NCBI RefSeq assembly: GCF_905475345.1
Contig: NC_066590.1
Location: 620,001 to 684,000, forward strand
Direction of reading: 5' to 3'
DNA: 64,000 nt
From: Vespula vulgaris
Taxonomy: Eukaryota; Arthropoda; Insecta; Hymenoptera; Vespidae
Shown: one piece after another, positions 37,301 to 48,775 of the stretch
Layout of the letters: each line of letters starts with the position of its first letter
Numbering within the stretch: the stretch's first letter is position 1
The notes under the pieces: generated by a model
The model's input: only the letters and a program-made list of their open reading frames with translations
What the model was told of the DNA's origin: nothing
Databases searched by the model: none
Program-made: the position numbers and the translations under genes

Positions 37301-37981
37301 TTAGATTATGTAAACAATTAAATCATGTACCATTAAATTGTGATGAAGTTGATTCTGAAAAAGCACATCATTATTTAGAAGAAAAAATGACAGAGGCCCT
37401 TATACATAAATGTTACAAATGTAGCCGGCCTTTCTTTAAAGAAGAAGGGTGCAATAAAATGGTTTGTGTTTGTGGTGCTGAAATGTGTTATATTTGTGAT
37501 AAACCAGTCAATGGTTACAAACATTTTCGTGGTCAAGGTTCCACGCAAACAGATCTGTAAATACTATTTGTATCGTCGTAATGTTTACATAGAGAAACAT
37601 GTACATTAATAATCTTATATATTTTTTAATTTTAGATGTCCGTTATGGAGTGACAATCACGTAATAAATGCAAAAGCTGTTTTACAAATAGCACAAGAAA
37701 CTGAAAGAGAAATAAGACAAAAAAATCCTAACATCAAATTAGTTACAAATGGTTTGTTACCAAAAATACCCCATAGGAGAAAAGGTCCTCATGATGACAT
37801 TCCGAATTCTGATGTTGTACCTGTACGTTACACATAAATTTTTTATTCATAATTGAAATGAATTTAATTGGATAATTAAATCAATATTTCTATAGTAAAA
37901 TTTTTCTCTTTTTTATTTCTTCAGAAACGTGCACATAGAATCGCAATTGCAAGAATGATTCCAGAGAATTTATATGATTGA
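34307..37981 (+). CDS. RNF216: RNF216 (TRIAD3)-type RING-IBR-RING E3 ubiquitin ligase
   Basis: RBR ubiquitin ligase. Seven exons close in phase: 34307-36415, 36527-36757, 36851-37227, 37305-37556, 37636-37822 and 37925-37981 follow a single large first exon, six coding exons in all, for 1070 residues. The start chosen is the ATG at 34307; an in-frame ATG at 34217 would add 30 residues. The long N-terminal half is Ser/Asn/Glu-rich and probably disordered. The RBR module starts near residue 787: CQCCFDDEC with Cys pairs, then CPFCHFASIPPPEDKVFKC, then LCKQLNHVPLNC. RING2 is HKCYKCSRPFFKEEGCNKM with the expected catalytic cysteine in MVCVCGAEMCYIC. It continues with HFRGQG and a C-terminal KRAHRIAIARMIPENLYD. 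Three CUE/UBA-like segments with LFP- or IFP-type motifs precede the RBR (see findings). The identity rests on the unusual RNF216-type RBR spacing and the C-terminal block. Confidence 0.9.
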
Positions 37982-38708
37982 GATTTTCAAAAATTATTGT
38001 ATGTATATTATTTTATATTTTATACTTATATATGTACTTTTGGTACAACCAAAGATCCTTTAATCATAAATGATATACTTTTCAACGATAGAAATTGATG
38101 AACCTATATATTGTTAAATATGTGTATAAAAAACAAACAAGCATATAATATTCTTTATACGATTTGCTACTAACTTATTCCTCTAAACTTTCTATAAAAT
38201 TAAAAATGTTTTAATAATGTTTATAAGAAAAAAAGAAAAAAAAAATTTTAATTAAAGCGTACGAATATGAATTTAACTCTCTATAATGCCATTGAACATA
38301 CTTATAGATCTGTATATTGTAGATTTTATCTCATCTTATCGCAAAAAATGCATTGTTACTTCATATCCATAATTTTTAATATTTTTTAAATATATACTGT
38401 ACTTGATATAATGGGTATAATTATACTAGTACAAGTAATACTTCTATATTATATAATTTTTTTGTAGATTCGAGAAAAATTGGTTTATGGAGGGTTAATT
38501 TTAAAACTAGAAGGTATTTGGCACAAAATTTATAACGATGTTACATATTTATAATGCGAGTTCCAGTTTATTTTAAAAACAAAGATATTTTTCTACGATC
38601 TTGTTATATTTATGATTATATTTATCTCTGATCGTTTAGATACAAATATGTAAATGTTCAAAACTTGGAAATGTCCGATTGCTTTTCAATGATCCGTATA
38701 AGATATTA
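37982..38708. other. RNF216 3' UTR / intergenic, no gene seen
   Basis: AT-rich sequence between convergent gene ends. No open frame with protein character was seen. Confidence 0.4.
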
Positions 38709-39227
38709 TTATACTCCGACCCTTACGTCAATAAGACCTTCTCCTCCGTGATTTTTCATATCATTTTCTTTTTTAAGATCTTCGTCCGCCGAATGGATAT
38801 TATGAGAATTAGTATTTCTTTGAAAAGATTTGTCAAGTGTTTCTTCCCTTTGATCTTTCGTTTCTGATGCTATTATTAACTGGAAAAATTTATTATCAAA
38901 TTTGTAATGTAAAATAATTTTAATTTCACGTAAAACTATTGATACTTTTACGTGACATACCATGTCACCTGTTGTTGGATTTCTACAAATCCATTCAGCA
39001 GTAGCAAAAGATTCGTCGACATTAATATTCTGTTGTGGATAATTCTGTCGTGGATAATACTGTTGTGGATTCCACTGGGAAAATCCATTTTGATGATACA
39101 CATTTCTAACAGGTCCTCTACGAAATGTTTGACCCTGTGGAATCGGCCACTGTGAATATTCGGCGTGTCTCCAATTACCAGCTTCAACACCCAGAGCAAT
39201 TAACGCCACGAGGATAAAAATCTTCAT
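38709..39227 (-). CDS. secreted protein of unknown function (S1), 145 residues
   Basis: Two exons in phase, 38961-39227 and 38709-38879. The N-terminus is a clear signal peptide (MKIFILVALIALGVEAGNW). The mature part begins Gln/Tyr/Pro-rich (QQYYPRQNYPQQ), then has AEWICRNPTTGDM with its single mature cysteine, and ends in a charged hydrophilic tail (DVRVGV). The intron (81 nt) is a multiple of three and contains no stop, so a retained-intron form would stay open and insert 27 residues. I recognise no family. It is the first member of the cluster of small secreted proteins up to 50.4 kb. Confidence 0.7.
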   Translation of the reverse strand: MKIFILVALIALGVEAGNWRHAEYSQWPIPQGQTFRRGPVRNVYHQNGFSQWNPQQYYPRQNYPQQNINVDESFATAEWICRNPTTGDMVCHVKVSIVLREIKIILHYKFDNKFFQLIIASETKDQREETLDKSFQRNTNSHNIHSADEDLKKENDMKNHGGEGLIDVRVGV

Positions 39228-40348
39228 TTTCTATATATATATATATATAAAAAATAAATAAATAAAGTCAATCATAACATAATTATTAATGAGTTTACTC
39301 ATGGATGAAAAAAAAAAAAGCGCGCGGTTTCCCCAATAGCGAAAGAACGCATAGAGTAATAATTAATATACATTAAATAATATTTTAAGTGACTTTTATT
39401 TCAATTTATTCATTATTTAAATTTACTTAAAATAAATGTTATATATTTATAGACATATACTATAATTCAAGAAGAACAAAGAGAGATGCTTAATTTTCTT
39501 GTCTGCTTTTCGTGATTCCTCAAGAGTGGTCAGCGAACGACTAACAATGAGTACGAAAAAACTCTATGTCTACGTCAGCAGTATGTACTTCGAACAGGTT
39601 TTGTCAAGGTCATCTAAAAATGGTCATTTGGTCCTTTTGTTTTTCTTTATTTTATTTTATTTTTTTTTTAACAAAATTACGAAAGAATTCAATGATTTGA
39701 AATAATGAGTTATTTATTGAGTCGGTTGTAAAAAAAACGTTTAAAAATCTTTCACATTTGATGAACTTTGTTCATACATGATCGTTAAGTTTCTTTGCTT
39801 TAATTCATAGAAGTATTAGCATAGGAAAGGTTAATAGAAATCTTCAAAGTTTAACATACTCGATTCACATACGTCTTCGCAAGACAATACTATCAAAATG
39901 AATTATTTAGTATGAATTATTTTCAGAGAAGCTACGTGCTGTGTGAAACAATTACAAGTCCGTTTTATATGAATAGAATTGTAACACTGATATCAAAACG
40001 AATCTTCTTTGATTGCATATACTACTGTCAAAGATTGATTCATTTTTTTAATTCAATTTCTCTATTTCTCAATATTTTAGCTTTTTCAAATTTTCTATTT
40101 CCAAACAAATGATATATTCAGATTGAAATTTTATTTGAACTTTCATCCCTGATCAAAATATTTTGGATCGAAATATCGAATATTTTTTCGAGCTGATTCA
40201 CTCTTACAACCATAAATAAATATCATAGATATCATAAAATAGAATATTTTCGTAGATTTTTAGAATCTTATTCATACAAATATGAATTAATTGAATAATA
40301 AATTTTATTATTGAAATACGGATTAAACTATGAAATACAATGTTCGAT
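39228..40348. other. intergenic, no gene seen
   Basis: A short TA run at 39232-39250 lies just upstream of S1. The rest is AT-rich with no supported reading frame. Confidence 0.4.
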
Positions 40349-40892
40349 TTATTCTTTTTTTTTAGAAATTTCGTTCGACGATTTTACGTCCTTGTTGTCG
40401 TTTTGGTTGAAATAAAGTTCTTCCATTAAAAACGCCGCTGTTATAAGAATGGATACACCGGCAAATATAAACCACATTATTAATTCTAATGTAATCTGAA
40501 AAATAAACATTTAGTTTTATTTTTTGTCTATTGTAAAAATATAAATACAAAGAAATAGCATAATATAGAAGTTTACTTCGACGATCGCTTTTAGAATAAT
40601 CAATGATCGTTCGTTTCTAGAAGCCCATTGATAACAAACGTAGGGTAGTATCGCAATCATTAAGAGTCCATCCAAACTACGTAGAATCACGCTTTGAATC
40701 AATTTGTTTAATTTCGAAACAATCTGCGAGCTTTAATCGAACGATTATTAGGAATCTATAGAAAAATTTATGATAATTTGGATGTACTTACCTCTTCTCC
40801 TTTTTTTCCCTGTAGTTTTCCAGAACGAAAGATTCATCGTTTTTATTCACAATTTTATCACAATCGGAAAAAGGATTGATTTTTATAGACAT
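40349..40892 (-). CDS. small two-helix membrane protein of unknown function (S2), 133 residues
   Basis: Three exons close in phase: 40793-40892 region (exact 40792-40892), 40577-40730 and 40349-40495. The N-terminal 33 residues are hydrophilic and charged (MSIKINPFSDCDKIVNKNDE). Two hydrophobic segments follow: SVILRSLDGLLMIAILPYVC and ELIMWFIFAGVSILITAAFL. The C-terminus is charged and ends in KKKE. The hydrophilic N-terminus without a signal peptide suggests both ends face the cytosol. The acceptor of the second exon was chosen at AAAG|C because it is the only nearby one that keeps phase; the introns are short (61 and 81 nt). I recognise no family. It differs from its neighbours in not being a soluble secreted product. 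Confidence 0.6.
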
Positions 40893-41426
40893 GATAACGA
40901 TTTAAGATCGCATAGGTTATTTCGAAAATCTAAATATTCTTTGCGATTAATTTTTACAGAGTTCTTATAAAAATTTGAATTAACGAGGACAAATCGTATC
41001 CTCGACATCGTCGTTTTAACCAGCATAGAATTTTTAAGACGCAAATCGTCTTACCGAAAAGATAAAATCACGAAAATTTTTTTAATCGTAACATATTTTT
41101 CATAGCATACCGAATAGATTCATTTGTCTAATGAACGGCATGCCACTCTGAATATTTGTCGTATCTATCTATCACGAAAATATATACAGTTTTCTTTTGT
41201 TAACTTCTTTTATTCTTTTTCAATAAAATATTTTTGAAATATATTCATACAATATTTTTCTTTAGTAAATTATGCTAGAAAAATCTCATTCCCTTATAAA
41301 ACTAATTAAGGTATCTAATATTTGGTAGAATGTTCGCAATTTGTTCGGCTTTTTCGATCGAATGCATGCATGCATTTGTCATGTTCATAAAGAATTCATT
41401 TTTTGTCGGATTCATTTTTAATCAAA

Positions 41427-42186
41427 TCAGTAAACAGGATATCGATATTCCGACGACCTATATTTATACGGAGATAGTTTGCCATAAAACTTTCGTTCGT
41501 TCAATTTCTGTCTTCTTGCTACTTGCTGTCTATAGACAAATAATGGCCTGAAGACTTTCGCATCTTGGGCCTCGAGATCTTTCGATTCGTCCTTAGGTTC
41601 TTCAGAAATCGATCTTGAAACTCTTCTCAACGAATCATCGTTACGTTCATCGTTCTTTAAAATAGCCAAAGGTGGTATTCTTTCGATTTTACCATTGTCG
41701 TCCAATTGCTTTTTAGACATACCATATGCTTCCACCTAGAAAAATTACAAATATTTTCATTTTTTATAAACCTTTACTCTTTAATGTGAAATAATAATTC
41801 ATTTATATAAATTAACACATACGATTCGAGAATTTCGCGATTGTTCGTCGCCTCTTACGGATTCCGCAACATTGATTCTCTCGATCAAACCATTATCTTC
41901 TAAATCCGTCTTCGGTAAACCATAAGCTCTAATACCTGGTCTATTCACGTTCGGTTCGATATTGATATTTCGAACCTTTCCATCGAATCCAGTCCGACGA
42001 TTTATATGGGGTCTTTTGATATTAGCTTCATCGTTGAAATATCTTCCTAATGATCGTGTTCCTTCTTTAACATTTTCCGATCTAAGATCAGTTTTTGGAT
42101 ATGCGGGAGAATCGTCCAGAAATTCTGCGGTACTCCATGCCAATATCGTAGTCGTATAAAGTATTAATAAAAATCGCTATTGAAAT

Positions 42187-42233
<47 letters not shown>

Positions 42234-42358
42234 GAAATGACTAATTATGGGCATCAATATACATTATGCGTGTAACGTTAGATATAAACGAAAAAAAAAT
42301 ATAGAAGGAAATAAAAGCACCGTTCAAGGAGAACCGATAAAGAATCGTTGCTTACCAT
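41427..42358 (-). CDS. secreted protein S3 of the RPLF-motif family, 221 residues
   Basis: Exons: 42356-42358 (the ATG alone), 41823-42176 and 41427-41735, all in phase. The start codon is the last codon of exon 1, directly followed by GTAAGC. Joined, the N-terminus is a signal peptide (M|RFLLILYTTTILAWSTA). The mature protein carries two copies of a module: AYGLPKTDLEDNGLIERI and AYGMSKKQLDDNGKIERI, the copies meeting across the second intron, with a shorter AYPKTDL earlier. An acidic stretch (EEPKDESKDLEAQD) precedes the C-terminal motif FRPLFVYRQQVARRQKL and a Tyr/Arg/Ser tail ending RYPVY. Possible basic cleavage sites include RR in SLRRVSRS. A TATATAA box at 42492-42498 (minus strand) lies 134 bases upstream of the ATG. 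Function unknown. See the S4 and S6 entries for relatives. Confidence 0.75.
42188..42231. repeat. (TA)n microsatellite in S3 intron 1
   Basis: About twenty TA units, just upstream of the acceptor used after the ATG-only exon. Confidence 0.92.
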
Positions 42359-42491
42359 GATGCAGATTACGGAAAGCTTTTCCCCTTTCTCTTGTAGATT
42401 AATAAAATTACGATATGTTTTCTTATCTCGGTACGTCTTTCGTCGATGACTTTTAAACAACGTTTGAGAGCAAATATCGAGAGAACGATGC

Positions 42492-42498
42492 TTATATA
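42492..42498 (-). promoter_or_regulatory. TATA box of S3
   Basis: TATATAA on the minus strand upstream of the S3 start. Confidence 0.55.
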
Positions 42499-43942
42499 TA
42501 ATCGCGTTGTGTGATCTTGAAACACACGATTAAGCTATTCTCACATGTGTATTTACTGGTATGCAGATTCATTGCAGAGGGGGGAATAGTTTCATTCCTG
42601 GTACAAATCCCGCTTTGCGAACCTTTCAGCTTCTTTCATGACTCATAGATTGGTAAGGAGCTCTTGGAAAAGAAGAAAAGAAAACGGAATAAAAAGACAG
42701 AGAGAGAGAGAGAGAAAGAAGAGAAGAGAAGACTTCGAAAGATACGTGCAGGTGAAAGCACTGTTGAAATTTATACCATTGACCCTTAAATTTGTAGAAG
42801 ATATGACACACTTTTATAAAACGACTAGTATCTCTTTTTACATCTTTTATTCATTCGCGGTCGAAATTTAATCTTTTGATCTACTTACATTCGAGATTAT
42901 TTACACGTTAGTTTTTGTGATTAAGAGTAGCGTGACATTAAATAAATTTCGTTGCTAGTACATCTGAAATATCTCGATATGTAATTATGAGCAAATAACA
43001 GGTGTTAAGTATCTATTCATCCGTTTTTACATAGATATGTAAAAGCAGGTAGATCGCGGAACAGAAGCTTCATTGTTTCGAGTTTACTCGTATCCTCGGT
43101 CATTGAAATGTGAATGAGTGACGATAGGATCAAATGACTAATCATTTCCCTTGCAGGCATTAACGGCGCCACACTAACTACGACTTCTAATTATTCCACG
43201 ATTGTATATATTTACCTGTTTTTCTTTTTATTTTTTCTTTTTTTTTCTCTATAGTCGAGTTGGCCATTTAATTGTCAAGATATCGAAAAAGGATTGCCAA
43301 TAATTATTATATATCGTCGAAGCCAATGGTATTAAGACAATAAGAAAAATAAAAACGTCATTGTTTCAGTTTACTTTGCTCACAAATTTTCCAAACACAT
43401 GAATCAGCTAAATACATAGTAAGTAAATAATACACAGTAAATAAACTGAATACACAGTAAATACATGGTAAGAAAGAATCGTGGAACTAAGAAGAGATAT
43501 GTTTCTTTGAAAGACATGTTTGGAAAAGCACAATCTAATTAATTTCTTATCGATATAGCTTTTCGCAGAACGATTTGCGCGTTAATGTTCCGCGTTTTGC
43601 GATGACATAATTAATAATGGAAGTTAGATCGAATTAAGATAAAAATGGAACTTTTGTTATTAAACGAATTTGTTGATCTTGAAACTAAATAGATAAATTT
43701 TCAAATATATAAACATTCAAAGATTCTTGAGATTCTAATATTTTTAAATATGCTAAATACTACGTCGTGTACAATTAGAACCGTGTACGCATCGTTTAGA
43801 CTACGCAGATTAATTGCGATTAGCTAGTTTCATCAATGACTAAGCGAACAACGACGATGACGTATTAAATGCGAGATATAAACGACAAGTTTTTATGGTA
43901 TATTCATCTTGAAAGCGTCTCTGTGTAAAGAAGAAGAAAGAA

Positions 43943-43973
<31 letters not shown>

Positions 43974-44143
43974 AGAGAAAGAATTAAAATAAAAATTAAT
44001 TCTTACGATATTTCGTTGAGATATAATTTATTAACGTAACATTATAAATTAGATACGGACAACGCATAACAACAATATTCTAAACTTTCAAAGGATTACA
44101 TAACGATCGAGTCATCTAATTTTTTCTTATTAACAACTAATAA
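42499..44143. other. intergenic, no gene seen
   Basis: AT-rich, with a GA microsatellite at about 42700-42725 and another at 43941-43978. No supported frame. Confidence 0.45.
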
Positions 44144-46019
44144 TTAGTAATAATCGTCGGAATATCGTGGTCTGTATCGACGTCTTGGATAGGAATCGTA
44201 ACTTTGATAGGAATTATATCGTCGATCGCTATAAGCATCAGATCTATGATGTGATTCTTGTCGAAATCTAAACAACGGCCTAAAAATGATATCCTCTGCG
44301 GTGCTCATATTCTCCTCGTTATCCTTCGAAGGATCATTTTTATCATCTTTTGTTAGCCAGAGATAGGGCGAGTTCGCATCTCGTGGAACGAGAATGATCG
44401 TCGGCAAATTGAATTTTTCAGATGCAAGATAATCTAAATTTTTATCCTGTGAATCGTACGTAGTAGGAGATGATCCGATCTGTAAACGAATCAATTAAGA
44501 TTTCATAAAAATCACTGATGATCGTTATTCGCATATATTCGTACCTTTTTACTTCTTTCTCAATCATTCATATTTTTTACCTCGACTTCATTCTCCAAAG
44601 AACGTTTCCAAATTTCCGGATTGACACTCAGCGAAGACTCCTCGATGAATTGTTGCACGTCTCTTCGAATTTCCTCGCGATTAGCATTCAAATAATTCAG
44701 TCGATCGTCCTCAATGGTCGGATTGACATTAGGTAATAAAGCGACGATCGAGCTCTCGATCTTATCATTCGTTTCCTTTGAAGGATCGAGCACCGCAACT
44801 ACCGGTATCGGTATATCCTTCTCGGCGATTTTTGAAATATCTATTTTTTGCGTAACTGTACCTTCCGGCATTTCGACTTGAGGTTTTATACTTGGTAAAA
44901 TGGCTTTCAATTTTTCGTAAGTATCGTTTCGATCTTCTACAAGATCGTTGGATAATGTAGTGGCATAGTTCTCTAGATACCAAGTATTTTCACTTTTCTG
45001 AAACATCCGATAATTCTTTAAAATATAAAAATTATATAAATATAATATATTCTCTGTGTATCGATTAGAACATTCATTCTTAGAATTTGATGTCAATATA
45101 AATGTTATAATCCATAAATAGAAATTGTACGTTTCATCATCGTTTATATCGTCGTTTGCCTCCAACGCGTACGCACCTCATTTGCATCGTCCTCAATTAT
45201 TGGCTGATATGTAAGTACTGACTCTTCCGATTGATCGTCTTCCGGTGGTTCGGTTTCCGTTTGAAGGTCTTCAGTGATATTCTTCCGAATGTCCTCCAAG
45301 TGCGACGTAGGAGCTACGAAAATTTGCTGTCTATGGGAGAGCACCTAAAACGATTATTAATAATTAATAAAGTCTTTGTTGTAGTAATTAACAAAGTATT
45401 AAATGTTTTACTAACCTGATCAGGCGTATTAGCAGGGATAATAACAACGTTTTTCTTAACAACTAATCCTGATAAAGATCCATTACCGACGGCATATTGT
45501 ACGGCATTCTTTACAACTGGATCCTGTACAATGGCAGCCACAGTCTCGTTCTTAGTTTGCGGGGTTGCAGGAAGCAGGCTCTCGACATCCTCGCTATTCA
45601 GAGGCTTTGCATAACCATGGTCTCCTCCAAGCATCAATGTCAAACCAGGAAACAGAAGTGTCCATTTAAACTGAAGCGTTAATATATAACAACGAATGAA
45701 TAAGTATCGTCTTATCTCGGATATTCGATCTGTTATAGATTTTTGGAACGGATCTTATTATATTGCATATTATTATGCAATGATATTTAATATGATATCA
45801 CTCTTATCTATTATCGAACGTATTCATTTTTTAGAAATACCTAGAGAATATTTAAAAACACTGAATTTTTTTCTATTAGAAATCCATTAATATATCAATT
45901 ACGATTTGAAAGTTTTACTGTTTTCTGAAATCGAGCGTTTTACGAGTAATATAAATCGGCGTTATTATTTTACATATTATTTTATACAGATGTCAACGTA
46001 CCGACGAGAAGTACTTCAT
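44144..46019 (-). CDS. secreted protein S4 of the RPLF-motif family, 397 residues
   Basis: Five exons close in phase: 46002-46019, 45416-45670, 45177-45344, 44581-44997 and 44144-44479. All introns are phase 0. The first coding exon has only six codons (MKYFSS). With exon 2 it makes a signal peptide (FKWTLLFPGLTLMLGG). The body is acidic, with repeated themes such as AILPSIKP, ALLPNVNP and VAVLDPSKE. It has no cysteine-rich or catalytic pattern. Near the end the motif IIFRPLFRFRQE follows an acidic stretch (DNEENMSTAED) and is succeeded by a Tyr/Arg/Ser-rich tail (RRRYRPRYSDDYY). A minus-strand TATATAAAA box lies at 46118-46126. I recognise no known family. The larger size relative to S3 and S6 comes from the three middle exons. 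Confidence 0.75.
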
Positions 46020-46117
46020 CTCGGTGAGAATTCCTTAGATTCTAAGTCAACGCATTTAAAGACAGCTCCAGCCAAAAGTTGTGACTCCTCTGAGTCTCTA
46101 ATAACGGTCAGTTCGGG

Positions 46118-46126
46118 TTTTATATA
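46118..46126 (-). promoter_or_regulatory. TATA box of S4
   Basis: TATATAAAA on the minus strand about 100 bases before the S4 start codon. Confidence 0.6.
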
Positions 46127-46669
46127 AGGTGCTGAAAAAATTATCGCCAGTTTGCTAAATGACGTGTGTACCGTACGTGCGATCCATCAATAATCTACAT
46201 TTGCCAAGTGGAACTTTTGATAGGTACGCAGTAGAGATGACTTCCTGAAGATCTACTTTACTCCTAATACATTTTTTATTTGACCATTCAAACGTTCTCC
46301 GTTATGTTAGAAGGTACCTTAGATTATTATTAGTCCTTAGAGCTCGTTAAGATGTACGCGTGACTTTTGAAATATCCAAATTTCTAAACTCCAAACGATG
46401 ATCCAATTTTCAATTTTTACAACATCGACAAAATTAGCAAGTCTACGTTACTCAAGATCGTCGATATTAGTTCGTCATTAAACTTACCTACTCTTCTTTT
46501 ATTTTTTTCTTTCTTTCTTTTTTTTCTTTTTTTTTTAAATATGAACTTTGTAAAATGCATCTCGAACATGTTCCGAGATAACGCTTCGTCACTTAGCGCA
46601 CGATTAACGATGCCACCAAAACTTCAAAGTGTTTGACCATCGACTTAGTAAAGATCCTACGTTCTCGAC

Positions 46670-46677
46670 TATAAAAG
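46670..46677 (+). promoter_or_regulatory. TATA box of S5
   Basis: TATAAAAG, 74 bases before the S5 start codon. S4 and S5 are divergent across about 730 bases. Confidence 0.65.
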
Positions 46678-46750
46678 AAGCAAGTTATCCGAGAAACAAG
46701 TTAGTCGACAAATAACTGTACCTAATACTACAAGATAACGATCCTTCAAA

Positions 46751-47218
46751 ATGACTAGAATTATTCTTGCCCTAAGTCTTCTATCCTTATTCAGTGTCAA
46801 TCATTATGTTGGAGGTCAAAATTCGAAAACAACGAGTTCGATGAGGTCAACAAATTCAACAACAACTTCCGTCGTTGTTGCAACCGAAGATACAAACAAA
46901 TCAACGGAAACGAGTGGAAAAGATGCATCCAAAACCGTTGATATCTTCCAGGATATTCTCCTTGATCCCAGTCTCGTAGTCGCTCGTCTATATCGTGACG
47001 TCAATAATGAAATATCGACCTGGTCAACACCTTTGATCGACGTCAAGGACGAACATTCTTCGAACGTCGAAGAAGATCTTAATACGGAGGAAGATAGATA
47101 TTATTCGATACCTTATTGGTATCGACGACAAGACTGGCAGAAAAAAGAAGAGAGACCAGCTTACAAAAAAGAATCTTATCGGAGGTTCCTCAAATATCCA
47201 ATATTCTCTGGAAGGTAA
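46751..47218 (+). CDS. secreted protein S5 of unknown function, 155 residues
   Basis: Single open frame. Clear signal peptide (MTRIILALSLLSLFSVNHYV). A Ser/Thr/Asn-rich stretch (TTSSMRSTNSTTTS) offers many possible O-glycosylation sites. A central segment VDIFQDILLDPSLVVARLYR follows, and the tail is Arg/Tyr/Lys-rich (YWYRRQDWQKKEERPAYK, ending FLKYPIFSGR). There is no cysteine. TATA box at 46670 and AATAAA at 47281 frame a compact transcription unit of about 600 bases. It lacks the RPLF motif but shares the cluster's layout: signal peptide, acidic middle, basic aromatic tail. Unlike S1-S4 and S6 it is on the plus strand and needs no intron. Confidence 0.78.
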   Translation: MTRIILALSLLSLFSVNHYVGGQNSKTTSSMRSTNSTTTSVVVATEDTNKSTETSGKDASKTVDIFQDILLDPSLVVARLYRDVNNEISTWSTPLIDVKDEHSSNVEEDLNTEEDRYYSIPYWYRRQDWQKKEERPAYKKESYRRFLKYPIFSGR

Positions 47219-47280
47219 CAAGGTCGTTAACTGATGTATAATATCATATATAAGTTTACTTCTTTTTTTTCATTTAATGA

Positions 47281-47286
47281 AATAAA
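47281..47286 (+). terminator. polyadenylation signal of S5
   Basis: AATAAA, 63 bases after the S5 stop. Confidence 0.6.
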
Positions 47287-48064
47287 CTTATTTTATATAT
47301 AATTGTATTCTACATGTGTCTGTGTTTGAAACATAAAGAAAAAAAATATATTTTATCACATAAAATAGTAATATCTTTATTGTCGAATATTTTATATTAC
47401 ACTAGCTTATTATTTTATATTACTTTAATTATAAGTATATTTAACATATTCGTATCACAATAGTCATAAATACTTGAACATTTCAAGAATATGACGTACG
47501 TATAATACGTCGTACTTTGGTAACAGCTTCTTATCTTCTAAAAATTGGCGCTTAAAATCTATTTTTTTTTTCGTAGGAAATATTTTCGTGATAATAGTCA
47601 GTCGACATTTTTTTTTCTTCCATCTGGGTGAATCCTCGGGATGAAATTTTTGTAATCTCTCGTCTTCGGATTTACAAGTACTTTTTGTAAAAACAGAAAG
47701 ATCATTTCATCAAGTGAATCGTATCCGAAGGATACTTTTAGTATCGTTCCCTATCATCCTAAATTCCTCTATGTTCTCCAATAGATTAGGATAGATCGAT
47801 GCTCTTGGTCTCTTCGTCGATCTCATTTCGATCAATCCTTGTCTTCTTCGCTCTTTGGTAAGCCACTTGATATGCTTCTTAAAATCAAATTAGGGAGCAC
47901 AATAGTTGCTTTTCACCATTAGACTTCTAATAAATAATACTCGTCACGTTTTAAATCTATGAAGAATCGAATCTCTCGTCAATCGTATCGATCGTTCTTT
48001 TATCGATATATCAGTCGATGTACAGGTCGTCGCACAAAAGTTTCAAAATCTTGATATATTCGAT
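47287..48064. other. intergenic, no gene seen
   Basis: Sequence between the convergent ends of S5 and S6. No supported frame. Confidence 0.4.
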
Positions 48065-48619
48065 TCAAAAACGATTTCCACGACGAACTGCTTCTCTTAG
48101 ACGTTGTCTGTAAGCGAGTTGTTGACGATAAACGAAAAGAGGCCGAAGGATGTTGGTGCCTGCTGCTGTCTCGAGATCATCGTTTGCATTTTCTTCGGCT
48201 ACTGCGTTGCGTTTCTCGATCCTGTTTTGGTCCAAGTCGGTGTTATCCTTTGAGAATACATTTTCTTCATCGTTTAAATAGCCAACAACGAGGAGAACGG
48301 AGGGTGCAACAGCTTCTTCTTTTCCTTCTTCGCTGGGAAGTACATCGACATTCATCTTCTTCTCGAGAAAGATCGGAACAGCGATTACCGGTTGGAAGAT
48401 CGATGCTCTATTGATCGGAGACGCATAGGAGCAACTTACAGCGAGAAAGAATACAGAAACGAAAACCTTGGTAACGATCTGAAAGTAAAAAGAACAAACG
48501 GTTCTTCATCTCTGAATTTTTCAAAGAAAACATTTCAATCTCCTTCTTTTATAACATTATGATACCATGTCACGTTTTTATTTCTTTTTTTTTTGTAATA
48601 TAATTTTTTTCCTTACCAT
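48065..48619 (-). CDS. secreted protein S6 of the RPLF-motif family, 138 residues
   Basis: Exons 48617-48619 (ATG alone, followed by GTAAGG) and 48065-48478, in phase. This repeats the odd gene start of S3. The joined N-terminus is a signal peptide (M|IVTKVFVSVFFLAVSCSYAS). The mature part has a hydrophobic segment (APSVLLVVGYL), a dibasic site in NRIEKRNAV, an acidic stretch (EENANDDLETA), and the C-terminal motif ILRPLFVYRQQLAYRQRLRE ending RRGNRF. Compared with S3, the last 20 residues of the motif region match at about two thirds of positions, while the rest is barely alignable. A minus-strand TATAAATA element is at 48768-48775. Cleavage at KR would release a C-terminal peptide carrying the motif; this is inference. 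Confidence 0.78.
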
Positions 48620-48767
48620 TTTCGATTAATATCAATCGATCTTCTATTATCTAACAATTATTCGTAGTTTTCTTTAGCAGGAGCAGATGCTGGAGAATCA
48701 GTATCGATCGTAGATCCGTCGTACTAGCTTCACGATAAGTTTATGGAGGAAAGCAAGAGCTATTGAG

Positions 48768-48775
48768 TATTTATA
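48768..48775 (-). promoter_or_regulatory. possible TATA box of S6
   Basis: TATAAATA on the minus strand, about 150 bases upstream of the S6 ATG. Confidence 0.5.
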
